This document shows, piece after piece, positions 7,459-14,934 of a stretch of 64,000 nucleotides of DNA. Each line of letters opens with the position of its first letter. Position 1 is the stretch's first letter. The stretch spans positions 248,001 to 312,000 of the forward strand of contig NZ_BMRM01000003.1 of the NCBI RefSeq assembly GCF_014648635.1, in the 5' to 3' direction. The position numbers were made by a program, and so were the translations under genes. The notes beneath the pieces were generated by a model that was given only the letters and a program-made list of their open reading frames with translations, was not told where the DNA came from and searched no databases. Source of the stretch: Streptomyces cinerochromogenes. GTDB taxonomy: Bacteria; Actinomycetota; Actinomycetes; Streptomycetales; Streptomycetaceae.

Positions 7459-8356
7459 CCGCCCGGCCGGAGCTGAGCCGCTCGATGGCCTCCAGGACGC
7501 CCTTCCGGCGCGCGTGCGTGCGCTCGTACCCGTCGAGAACGTGCAGATCGGACTCGGACAGCGTGGGCAGGCGCCGCTCGATCTCCTCGACGGCGAGCTG
7601 GCTGAAGCCGACGATGGGCAGACTTTCCTCGCTGCTGACCGCTCCCTGGATCTGTTCGGCCGCGGCACTCACCTCGGGCTGGTCCGCCACCGGCTCCTCT
7701 CCGGCGCCGGGACGCTGCCCGGGCCAGGCCGCCCGGCGCAGCCGGTGGGCGACGGCCCGCAGCGGGCGGGTGGCCGTGTCGACGAGGCCGCCCTGCGCCG
7801 TCTGTTCGACCCGGAGGCCGTCGCTCGCGGCCGCCAGGGTCCGGGCCTGCCGGGCGAGGCTCTCCTCCAGCAGGGCCAGCAGCTCCTGGTCTTCGCGGCA
7901 CATGTCCCGGAGCAGGTCGCGGCTGGTGCGGTCCTGGGCCTGGTCGGCGAGGACCTCTCCGACCCGGGTGCAGGCCAGGGCCCGGGCCGCGACGGCGTAC
8001 TCGTCCTCGATGTTCCTCAGCACCTGCCGCTCGTCGACCGGCCCCCGGCCGCCCATCACCCCGGTCACGGCCTTCTGCCCGACGGTCAGCGGGAGCGTGG
8101 CGGTCTTCCAGGTGGTGCGGGCGGCGAACCGCGCCACGTCTGCCGCGCCGCCGAGCAGTCCGCGCGGACGCAGCCCGCGGACATGGCGTTCGATGCGGCG
8201 CACACGGTCCTGCATGTCCTCGGCCTCGTGCTCCAGCATCTGCCGGTGGGGGCCGGGCGGCACGAGGGCCGCGTCCGCCCGCAGCCGGTCGCGCGCCGCG
8301 GCATGGGCCTGGTGGGCATCCTCAAGCGCCGGTATCAAGGTCTGCGTCATCGCCAT
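7454..8356 (-). CDS. Helical protein with C-terminal LPIVGF...LDGYER-HARR tail motif, 300 aa
   Basis: The protein is almost entirely helical. Residues 1-75 form a coiled coil (ALEDAHQAHAAARDRL, EHEAEDMQDRVRRIERHVR) and residues 110-190 a ferritin-like helical bundle (DRTSRDLLRDMCREDQEL). The last 55 residues carry LPIVGFSQLAVEEIERRLPTL followed by LDGYERTHARRKGVLEAIERL, a helical tail I recognise from several actinobacterial stress and lipid-droplet-associated proteins. I chose the ATG at 8356 (MAMTQTLIPA) with GGGAG upstream over the longer frame to 8407. No membrane segment is evident. A role in stress or cell-envelope association is inference from the tail motif only. It is convergent with the PH-like gene. 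Confidence 0.65.
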   Translation of the reverse strand: MAMTQTLIPALEDAHQAHAAARDRLRADAALVPPGPHRQMLEHEAEDMQDRVRRIERHVRGLRPRGLLGGAADVARFAARTTWKTATLPLTVGQKAVTGVMGGRGPVDERQVLRNIEDEYAVAARALACTRVGEVLADQAQDRTSRDLLRDMCREDQELLALLEESLARQARTLAAASDGLRVEQTAQGGLVDTATRPLRAVAHRLRRAAWPGQRPGAGEEPVADQPEVSAAAEQIQGAVSSEESLPIVGFSQLAVEEIERRLPTLSESDLHVLDGYERTHARRKGVLEAIERLSSGRAG

Positions 8357-8779
8357 CGGGGCTGCTCCCTGCGTACGGAGGATCGGGCGGCGTTCAGCCG
8401 GGATCATCCTGCGGGTCCCGCCCCAAGATCACCCGCCGGGAGCGTGCCGCCGAGGGGCCACGACGGCACGGGAGCCCGCCCCGTCCCGCGCTGTCACCGG
8501 CACGGCAACGGTCCACCGACGGCTCGGCCGTCCGGGTGAGGGACATGTTCCCGCCAGGCGCCCGGGTACGGCACGGGGGCGCCTCGGCCGAGGTCCGGGA
8601 CGGCGGCGCACGCCCTTCGTAGGGGGAGGCGGACCGAGTGCCGGGCGAGTGGGCAGGGGGGCGTTCCCGGCCGTGGTCGCGTTGACGGCCGTCTCCGAGG
8701 TCGGCGCCGGAACACGACATGACGGGTGCGGGGCCGGCCGCTGCCGCGGGAGACGCTCCGCGACGAGTCGGCCGCTCCC
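8357..8779. other. Intergenic region without a recognisable gene
   Basis: This 423-bp gap separates two minus-strand genes. Reading frames here are Arg/Pro-rich and lack ribosome sites. It must hold the promoter of the 7454-8356 gene and the 3' end of the AraC transcript, but I see no clear box or hairpin. Confidence 0.5.
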
Positions 8780-9790
8780 TCACCCGCCACCACCGGCACG
8801 CGCCGGCCGTCCGTCCGGCGCGGAGCCGTGGTGATGCCGGTAGTCCTTCGGAGGCATGCCGTACGCGGTGCGGAACGCGCGGCTGAAGTCGGCGGCCTGC
8901 GGGAAGCCCCAGCGGCAGGCGATCACATGGATGGGGGTGCCGCGCAGCGCGGGGTCGGACAGGTCGCGGCGGGCGTGTTCGAGGCGTTGCCGCCGGATCC
9001 AGCCGGAGACCGTGAGTCCCTGCTGCTGGAAGAGGCGGTGGAGGTAGCTCGTGGAGATGTGGTGGGCGGCGGCGATGGCGGGCGGTGTCAGTCCCGGATC
9101 GTGCAGGTGTCCCAGGACGAAGGCACGGATGCGTAAGAAGAGGGTCTGCCGACGGGTTTCCGGGGGGAGCGAGCTGTCCGAGTCCAGGGTGTGGGCGATC
9201 AGCGCGGACAACAGGTCGACCACGACCGTCCCGAGCCGGGGCCCGTCGGCCGGCTGGTAGGAGTCCGTACCGCTCGCCAACTGGGTGAGAAGGTGCGCCA
9301 GCAGGGCACCGAACCCGGTCTGCGCCGACAGCCGCAGCCCGGCTGCCCTGTCGACCCGGCCCCGGGGCAGCGGCAGCAGCGCTTTGGGCACCTCCAGCCC
9401 GACTCCCGTGTGCAGACCGGCGCCGTCACCCCCGTGGACGTCGACGGGCTGTGAGGTGTCCACCACACAGAGGCTGTCCGGACCGTACACGGTCTCCTCC
9501 GTACCCCGGACCGTGCGCAGCGCCCCGCTCAACGGCAGGGAGACGTGCAGCCCCTCGGGGTCGGACTGCCGGATCAGTTTCGGCGTCCGCCGGAAGCACA
9601 CCGGCTGGAAGGTGGTCGGCCACACCGACACGGCGCCGAGGTCGAGCACACGCTGCGAAGCCCGGAAGTCCGCCCAGTGGTCACTGCGCAGCTCCAGCGG
9701 GGCATGCGTCCGGCCGACCAGTTCGCGCCAGCAGTCGAACCGGTCCGCCGGGGACAAGTCCTCACTGCGGAAAGTCCTTTCGTCCAGCAT
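8780..9790 (-). CDS. AraC-family transcriptional regulator with AraC_binding_2-type N-terminal domain, 336 aa
   Basis: Residues 1-190 form a cupin-like sensor (DRFDCWRELVGRTHAPLEL, VSLPLSGALRTVRGTEE, VVDTSQPVDVHGG) of the type in NitR/FeaR-like regulators. Residues 225-325 are the double helix-turn-helix: TPPAIAAAHHISTSYLHRLF, then IHVIACRWGFPQAADFSRAF with the family end motif AYGMPPKDYR. The ATG at 9790 is preceded by AGGAGG. It probably binds a small ligand and controls a nearby gene, but none of its neighbours suggests a pathway. A short region upstream (9791-10078) separates it from malic enzyme on the same strand. Confidence 0.9.
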   Translation of the reverse strand: MLDERTFRSEDLSPADRFDCWRELVGRTHAPLELRSDHWADFRASQRVLDLGAVSVWPTTFQPVCFRRTPKLIRQSDPEGLHVSLPLSGALRTVRGTEETVYGPDSLCVVDTSQPVDVHGGDGAGLHTGVGLEVPKALLPLPRGRVDRAAGLRLSAQTGFGALLAHLLTQLASGTDSYQPADGPRLGTVVVDLLSALIAHTLDSDSSLPPETRRQTLFLRIRAFVLGHLHDPGLTPPAIAAAHHISTSYLHRLFQQQGLTVSGWIRRQRLEHARRDLSDPALRGTPIHVIACRWGFPQAADFSRAFRTAYGMPPKDYRHHHGSAPDGRPARAGGGG

Positions 9791-9838
9791 GTCGCCTCCT
9801 CGCGACCTCGCGAACCCCCGAACGGTCCACCGCCTCCC

Positions 9839-10060
9839 TCATGATGAGGCCGTCATGCGTCGCCGGACGAGGGTGTGGCGCAGGACGACGAGGGCGATCA
9901 GCACGAGCGCCTCGGCCCGGATGGGGTGCAGCCGGACGTGACCGGCGAGTTCGGGGGCGACGCCGACGACCGCGATCACGGTGTGGAGCACGGCGGCACG
10001 GGCCTGCTGCCAGGCGACGAAGCCGTCACCGTGGGTACGCGCCTCCGTGGCCGACGGGGC
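9839..10060 (-). pseudogene. Possible remnant of a small membrane protein
   Basis: Directly after the malic enzyme stop, the same minus frame stays open and reads FVAWQQARAAVLHTVIAVVG, then APELAGHVRLHPIRAEALVL and IALVVLRHTLVRRR, ending at a TGA (9841-9839). The two hydrophobic stretches look like transmembrane helices, faintly like the C-terminal half of PsiE-type proteins. There is no convincing start codon or ribosome site, so I read it as a 5'-truncated fragment. It could also be a chance frame. Confidence 0.3.
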
Positions 10061-10078
10061 CGCCGGAAGCGTCCCCCG

Positions 10079-11728
10079 TCACCCGTACTCCGGCTGCCAC
10101 ATGGCGTCCCGCACCTGCTGGACGACGTCGTCCAGCGGGGCGCGGGCGACCCCGTCCTCGGTGGCGCGGCGGGCGACGGCCGTCGCCACCGTCGCCGACG
10201 AGGCGCGCAGATTCTCCACCTGCGGCAGCAGCGGGGCGCCGGCCCCGGACGGGTCGGCCAGGTCCGCCAACGCCTCGGCCGCGGCCTGGAACATGCCGTC
10301 GGTGATCCGGGAGGCACGCGACACGATCACCCCCAGTCCGAGCCCGGGGTAGACCAGGGCGTTGTTCGCCTGTGCGACGACGTACGAGGTGCCGTTCAGC
10401 TCCACCGGCGCGAGCGGGACACCGGCGGCGACGAGAGCCCTGCCGTCGGTCCAGCACAGGACGTCCTCCGGCATCGCCTCGATCTTCTCCGTGGGGTTGG
10501 ACAGCGCAAGCACCACCGGCCGCTCCACGTGCGCGGCCATGGACCGTACGATCTCCTCGGTGAAGGCGCCGTGCACGGTCGACGTGCCGACCAGCACGGT
10601 CGGACGCACTCGGTCCACGACCTCTTCCAGACCGATCGGCTCGCCGCTCGCCTCGGACCACTCCTCGTCGGGGCGGGCGTAGGGCCGCTGGTAGTCGCGC
10701 AGTCCTTCGGTGGAGCGCAGGAGCAGGCCCTGCCGGTCCAGGCACCAGATGCGGGCAGCCGCCTCGTCACGCTCCAGGCCGTCGCGGACCATGGCGTCAC
10801 GCAGTTGGTCGGCGATGCCGACCCCGGCGGTGCCCGCGCCGAAGACGACCACCCGCTGCTCGCGCATCGGCGTCCCGGACACACGCGCCGCGTTCAGCAC
10901 ACAGGACAGGGTGATGGCCCCGGTGCCCTGCATGTCGTCGTTGAACGTGCAGACCTTCTCGCCGTAGGTGTCGAGCAGGCGTCGGCCGTTGCCGGGTCCG
11001 AAGTCCTCCCAGTGCAGCAGCGCGTGCGGGAACAGGTCCCGCACGGTGTCGACGTACGCGGCGACGAACGCGTCGTACTCCTTCCCGCGCGCCCGGCTGT
11101 GCCGGTTGCCCACGTACAGGGGGTCGTTGAGCAGTGCCTGGTTGTCGGTACCGACGTCGAGCATGACGGGCACGGCCCGGCCCGGGTGGATACCGGCGGC
11201 GGCCGTGTAGACGGCCAGTTTGCCGACCGAGATCTGCATGCCGCCCACGCCCCAGTCGCCGATGCCGAGGATCTGCTGGGCATCGGTGGCCACCACCAGG
11301 TCGACGTCGTCCGGCCCGAGGCCGGGTGCCTCGAACGCGGGCCGTACGTCCTGGGGGTGATCCACCGACAGGTACACCCCGCGGGGACGCCGGTACTCGT
11401 GGCTGTACCGCTTGATCGCCTCGCCCACCGTGGGGTCGTACACGACGGGCAGCAGTTCCTTCAGGTGCTCGGTGAGGAGCCGGTAGTAGAGCACCTCGTT
11501 GCGGTCGTGCAGCTGTTCCAGGCAGACGTTCTTCGCGAGGTCGTCCGGCTGCGCCTGCAACTGCTCCCAGGCGCGACGGGCCTGCTGGTCCAGGGAGAGC
11601 ACGCCGGGCGGCAGCATGCCGACCAGGCCGTGGCGCCGCCGTTCCTCCCGGGTGAAGGCGACGCCCTTGTTCCGCAGCGCGTCGGCGAGCAGGGCGCGGC
11701 CGTGTGGTACGTCGGGACGCGGGGCCAT
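10079..11728 (-). CDS. NAD-type malic enzyme, 549 aa
   Basis: The enzyme oxidatively decarboxylates malate to pyruvate. The signature is intact: LYYRLLTEHLKELLPVVYDPTVG (the general-acid Tyr region), PRGVYLSVDHP, ILGIGDWGVGGMQISVGKL with the catalytic Lys, the metal-binding WEDFGPGNGRRLLDTY and CTFNDDMQGTGAI, and the dinucleotide fold VVVFGAGTAGVGIAD. VLALSNPTEKIEAMPED and LVYPGLGLGVIVSRA complete the large-type (about 550 residue) fold. The length and LSNPTEKIE motif suit the SfcA/MaeA group. The ATG at 11728 has GGAGG 7 nt upstream; the GTG at 11734 is too close. It is divergent from the double GNAT gene. It links the TCA cycle to pyruvate and NADH supply. Confidence 0.93.
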   Translation of the reverse strand: MAPRPDVPHGRALLADALRNKGVAFTREERRRHGLVGMLPPGVLSLDQQARRAWEQLQAQPDDLAKNVCLEQLHDRNEVLYYRLLTEHLKELLPVVYDPTVGEAIKRYSHEYRRPRGVYLSVDHPQDVRPAFEAPGLGPDDVDLVVATDAQQILGIGDWGVGGMQISVGKLAVYTAAAGIHPGRAVPVMLDVGTDNQALLNDPLYVGNRHSRARGKEYDAFVAAYVDTVRDLFPHALLHWEDFGPGNGRRLLDTYGEKVCTFNDDMQGTGAITLSCVLNAARVSGTPMREQRVVVFGAGTAGVGIADQLRDAMVRDGLERDEAAARIWCLDRQGLLLRSTEGLRDYQRPYARPDEEWSEASGEPIGLEEVVDRVRPTVLVGTSTVHGAFTEEIVRSMAAHVERPVVLALSNPTEKIEAMPEDVLCWTDGRALVAAGVPLAPVELNGTSYVVAQANNALVYPGLGLGVIVSRASRITDGMFQAAAEALADLADPSGAGAPLLPQVENLRASSATVATAVARRATEDGVARAPLDDVVQQVRDAMWQPEYG

Positions 11729-11852
11729 GGGCACTCCTCCGTCGGCTGCATCCTCCGCTCCGGGGTTCCCGCCCGGCCCGGCACAAAACCGGAAGCCGTC
11801 GTTCCTGCCGGGGGGCGGGCAGAAAGGTGACGTGGGTTCACGACGACGCGGC

Positions 11853-11858
11853 TAGTGT
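11853..11858 (+). promoter_or_regulatory. -10 box TAGTGT of a probable leaderless promoter
   Basis: TAGTGT is followed by 6 nt and the GTG start at 11865. There is no Shine-Dalgarno sequence between them. Confidence 0.5.
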
Positions 11859-11864
11859 GATCAT

Positions 11865-12779
11865 GTGACGGATTTCGGCATCATGGGTGACGCCACCGAG
11901 TGGCAGCAGGACTTCGAGCGCCGACTGCGCGCCTCCTACACGGCGGCCGGCCTCGGCGCCGCGGCGGCGGACCGCATGCTCGACGACGTACGCGCCGGCA
12001 TCGCCGACTGGACCGTCGCCGAGATCACCGACGCCGGGACCCGGGTGGGACACGTCGCCGTGGTCGTGACCGACGACGGCGGGGCGCCGACGGGCCGTAT
12101 CGGCGACCTCCGCGTCGACGCGCCCCACGCCGGCCGGGGGCACGAGCAGGCGGCCCGGGACTGGGCAGAGGAATGGTGCGTACGGCGCGGCGCCCGCCGG
12201 CTGGACATACGGCTCACCGAGCCCGCCGGTGAACTCTTCGCCGACTACGGTGTCCGCGGCCAGCTCAGAGCGCGGCGCGTCACCTCCCCGCCGGAACCGC
12301 TCGACGGCTTCACCGCACGGCCCATGACGCAGGCCGAGTACGCCGACTGGGCCGCCGCCGAGAAGTCCGCCTACGTCGGTGACATCGTCCGGTCGGGAGC
12401 CATGGGCCGGGAGGAGGCCGTGCGCAAGGCGGACCGCGACTTCGCGAACCTGCTCCCCGGGGGCCTGGCGACGCCCGACAGCTCACTCCTGGTGTTCGAG
12501 GCGGACGGCGAGCGCATCGGCACCGGCTGGCTGAAGCACGGGTACCTCCCGGAGGTGACCTACGGCTACTCGCTGCACATCGACGAGCGGTACCGCGGCA
12601 GGGGGCACGGGCGGGCCGCGATGACCGCCGGGGAACAGGCCACGCTCGCGGCCGGCGACTCGGCGCTGATGTTCACGGTGTGGGGCGGCAACGAGGTGGC
12701 CATGAACCTGTACACGAGTACCGGTTACCGCGTCGTGGAGGAGAACCGTTCCCTCGGCCTTCCGCGCCGCGCGGCCTGA
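11865..12779 (+). CDS. Double GNAT-fold N-acetyltransferase, 304 aa
   Basis: The N-terminal half (residues 1-140) is a degenerate GNAT domain: GRIGDLRVDAPHAGRGHEQA retains only a partial acetyl-CoA loop. The C-terminal half (145-304) is more complete: YSLHIDERYRGRGHGRAAMT fits the R/Q-x2-G-x-G/A loop, and FTVWGGNEVAMNLYTSTGYR is the classical final helix and strand. Twin GNAT proteins in actinomycetes often acetylate small molecules or mycothiol precursors; the substrate here is unknown. The GTG at 11865 is selected because it sits 6 nt after a TAGTGT box; the internal ATG at 11883 has no ribosome site. It is divergent from malic enzyme. Confidence 0.82.
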   Translation: MTDFGIMGDATEWQQDFERRLRASYTAAGLGAAAADRMLDDVRAGIADWTVAEITDAGTRVGHVAVVVTDDGGAPTGRIGDLRVDAPHAGRGHEQAARDWAEEWCVRRGARRLDIRLTEPAGELFADYGVRGQLRARRVTSPPEPLDGFTARPMTQAEYADWAAAEKSAYVGDIVRSGAMGREEAVRKADRDFANLLPGGLATPDSSLLVFEADGERIGTGWLKHGYLPEVTYGYSLHIDERYRGRGHGRAAMTAGEQATLAAGDSALMFTVWGGNEVAMNLYTSTGYRVVEENRSLGLPRRAA

Positions 12780-13289
12780 AACGCTGGCCAGTCCGGAGGC
12801 CTCCGGTCCTCGCCGGCCGGCCGGGGCGGCGGGGGACGTCGGTGCCGCCCCGGTGAAGGCCGTGGACACTGGCGGCGCCGGGGTCGCGCCCGCGGGAGCC
12901 CGCCGTGACGAGCGCCACAACCGCGCCCGTGGTGACGCCGCGGGATCGATCGACTTCCGGGTCACTCCTCCAGGTGGCGCACTGCGGGTGCGTGAGGTCC
13001 ATCACGCTTCTGACCTGGGGAAACAGGATTGCGGGGGCGCAGGAGGGGTGACACGCCGGGGGAGGGACGGCGGCGTTCCGAGAAGAATCTTCGGGGGCGG
13101 GAATGAATCCGGCGGAGCGTCGGTTGGACACGGCGGTCGTAGTTTTTGTGTCTGTGTTTCACCGCACGCTCGCGAAGAACGATGTCGCGGGCGCCGCCTT
13201 CCTTCAGGGAACTGGAGAAGTCGCGTCCAGGCCGGCCCGGGACACCACACGGTGTGGGTCCCGTACCCAGCCCCTGCAAGGAGCAAGAA
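12780..13289 (+). other. Intergenic region with the long leader of the cold-shock gene
   Basis: No protein gene is supported here. The distal part becomes less GC-rich (GTAGTTTTTGTGTCTGTGTT, 13138-13157) and probably holds the cold-shock promoter and 5' leader, including the hairpin at 13238-13263. Confidence 0.5.
13238..13263 (+). promoter_or_regulatory. Hairpin in the 5' leader of the cold-shock gene
   Basis: CGGGAC and CCACA pair with TGTGG and GTCCCG around a CGG loop, with one bulged A: 11 bp in all. It ends 14 nt before the AAGGAG ribosome site (13278-13283), so it could affect cold-responsive translation. Cold-shock mRNAs are known to use structured leaders; a function for this hairpin is inference. 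Confidence 0.4.
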
Positions 13290-13490
13290 ATGACTCAGGG
13301 AACCGTCAAGTGGTTCAACGCGGAGAAGGGCTTCGGCTTCATCGCCCAGGACGGCGGTCCGGACCTCTTCGTGCACTACTCCGAGATCGAGGGCAACGGC
13401 TTCCGTAGCCTCGAGGAGAACCAGCACGTGGAGTTCGACGTCGTCCAGGGCCCCAAGGGCCCGCAGGCCGCGCGCGTCCGCGCCGTCTGA
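13290..13490 (+). CDS. Cold-shock domain protein, 66 aa
   Basis: This is a single OB-fold cold-shock domain of standard size. RNP1 (KGFGFI) and RNP2 (LFVHYSEI; more often VFVHFSAI) are both present, and the start [20 protein letters not shown] is canonical. Such proteins bind single-stranded RNA or DNA and act as RNA chaperones in the cytoplasm. The ATG at 13290 has AAGGAG upstream; the frame is open further 5' but that part is leader. A hairpin sits in the leader and a strong GCAA-loop terminator follows the stop, so the gene is monocistronic. RNP2 carries Tyr in place of the more usual Phe. Confidence 0.96.
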   Translation: MTQGTVKWFNAEKGFGFIAQDGGPDLFVHYSEIEGNGFRSLEENQHVEFDVVQGPKGPQAARVRAV

Positions 13491-13530
13491 GGTACGGCGG
13501 GCGAGACCTGCCGACACCCGCTGACGCATC

Positions 13531-13562
13531 CGAGGGCCGGCGCCGCAAGGCGCCGGCCCTCG
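13531..13562 (+). terminator. Strong GNRA-loop hairpin terminator after the cold-shock gene
   Basis: CGAGGGCCGGCGCC (13531-13544) pairs perfectly over 14 bp with GGCGCCGGCCCTCG (13549-13562) around a GCAA tetraloop. There is no T tract. It also faces the decayed regulator on the other strand and may serve both. Confidence 0.9.
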
Positions 13563-13624
13563 GTGCGCACGGCTCCCGTCCCTCCTCGCGCGCCGCCGTG
13601 CGGCCTTCGGGCGGCCGTCTGCCG

Positions 13625-13951
13625 GGGGCGGCGGAAGGTGCGGCGGTACGCCTGGGGACGGACGCCGATGGCGGTGCGGAGGTGCCGGCGCAGCGGCCCA
13701 CGCCCGGGTGGCCACGGTGCTGCCGGTGAGCGGGCCGGGCGTGGGACGTACTGGGCCCGGCCGCCCTCGCGCCACGGCGGTACGACACAGGAGCGGGCGA
13801 CCTCGCCGGTGACGTGGCTGCCGTGGTCGAGGCGCACGAGGCGCAGGCACAGGTCGATGCCCGCCGCGACTCCTGCGGAGGTGAGGACGTCACCGTCGTC
13901 GACGTACAGGACGTCGGGACCGCTGCGGACGGCGGTGAACAGGCGCTGCAT
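13625..13951 (-). pseudogene. Decayed GlxA-type (DJ-1/PfpI-AraC) regulator
   Basis: The minus frame reads RSGPDVLYVDDGDVLTSAGV, AAGIDLCLRLVRLDHGSHV and CVVPPWREGG, the C-terminal half of the DJ-1/PfpI-like domain of GlxA regulators. It then jumps to LRRHLRTAIGVRPQAYRRTF, the final helix of the AraC DNA-binding domain. The first 130 or so residues and most of the helix-turn-helix domain are missing. No stop follows the AraC end; the frame runs on through the terminator and the cold-shock gene. The order and identity of the surviving pieces support an internal deletion plus 5' truncation of a once intact gene of about 320 codons. The break abuts the stop of the 13988-14671 gene. Confidence 0.65.
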
Positions 13952-13987
13952 CCGGTCGGCGCCACCCCGAGCGGGGCCCGGGCGGGC

Positions 13988-14671
13988 TCACCAGGTGTCG
14001 ATGCGGCGGCCGGTCAGCGCGGTGATGTCGATGCGCACCCAGACGTCGCGCTCCCCGCCGGCCCAGGGGGTGCTGTACGCCTGCTCGGCCAGGCGGCGTA
14101 CGGCGTCGGGATCGGTCACCGTCTCGGCGTGCCCGCGCACCACGACGCTCCAGCCCTGGCTGAGCGCGTCGTCCACGCGGTCGACCTCGAAGGCCACCTC
14201 ACGGCCGAGCCCCTGGAGGGAGACCGTGCCCGGCTGGGTCCGGAAGACGACGGCGTCGTCGACGACGCTGTAGTTGACCGGGACGATCACCGGTGCCGCC
14301 TCGGTGGACACCGCGATCCTGCCCACGCCGTGCGTCGACAGCAGCCGGCGGCAGTCCTCCTCGCCCAGTTCCGTCAGGCGCGGCGACCCGGCGGCCTGCC
14401 CGATGCCCGGCGGCAGGTCGACATGGCCCCCGCCGAGCTCCGTGGGATCGGTCCGCAGCGCCCCGGCCAGCCTGAGCAGGGTGCCGGCCTCCGGCGCCGC
14501 GGTGCTGTGCTGCTCCAGGTGCGCGAGATAGCTCGGGGCCATGGCCGCCCGGAACGCCAGCTCCTCCAGGGTGAGGCCCAGCTCCGTCCGCCGCCGCTCG
14601 ATGCGGCGGCCGAGGTCGCCCCGTGGCACCGCCGCCGACGGCGTCTGCTGCGGTTCTCGCTCCTCCGCCAT
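13988..14671 (-). CDS. XRE helix-turn-helix / pyridoxamine 5'-phosphate oxidase-like fusion protein, 227 aa
   Basis: Residues 18-75 are an XRE-type helix-turn-helix (LGRRIERRRTELGLTLEELA, MAPSYLAHLEQHS). Residues 95-220 form a split-barrel flavin-type domain (CRRLLSTHGVGRIAVSTEAA, VIVPVNYSVVDDAVVFRT, VAFEVDRVDDALSQGWSVVV). This fusion is common in streptomycetes. The barrel probably binds a flavin or F420-type cofactor and could make the protein a redox-responsive regulator; that is inference. The ATG at 14671 has GGAG at suitable spacing. A palindrome-like GGGCCCCTGGGCC lies upstream (14791-14803). It is downstream of, and on the same strand as, phosphoketolase. Confidence 0.85.
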   Translation of the reverse strand: MAEEREPQQTPSAAVPRGDLGRRIERRRTELGLTLEELAFRAAMAPSYLAHLEQHSTAAPEAGTLLRLAGALRTDPTELGGGHVDLPPGIGQAAGSPRLTELGEEDCRRLLSTHGVGRIAVSTEAAPVIVPVNYSVVDDAVVFRTQPGTVSLQGLGREVAFEVDRVDDALSQGWSVVVRGHAETVTDPDAVRRLAEQAYSTPWAGGERDVWVRIDITALTGRRIDTW

Positions 14672-14934
14672 GATCCCTCACTCCTCGGGCGCCCGGCCCA
14701 CACCGGCGCGGTGTCCGGCCCGGCTCCCGCCTCGCCTGCTGACTCCACCATGACCGATCGCGGCGCGTCCGGCTCGCCCGGGCGGCGTTCGGCCCAGGGG
14801 CCCACGGCAGCGTGCCCGTCGCCGGGCCCCGCGTGCGGCACAGGGCACGGCAGACGGCCCGGGAGCCGTCCGGGGGAGCGCGGTGAGCGGCGAGGCCGCC
14901 GGCGTCCTCCCGGCGGCGGCCGGCACGGCCACGC

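Noticed and set aside
8408-8779. Arg/Pro-rich frames in the gap before the AraC gene
   Set aside because: Composition is that of random high-GC DNA, with no initiation signal or conserved motif.
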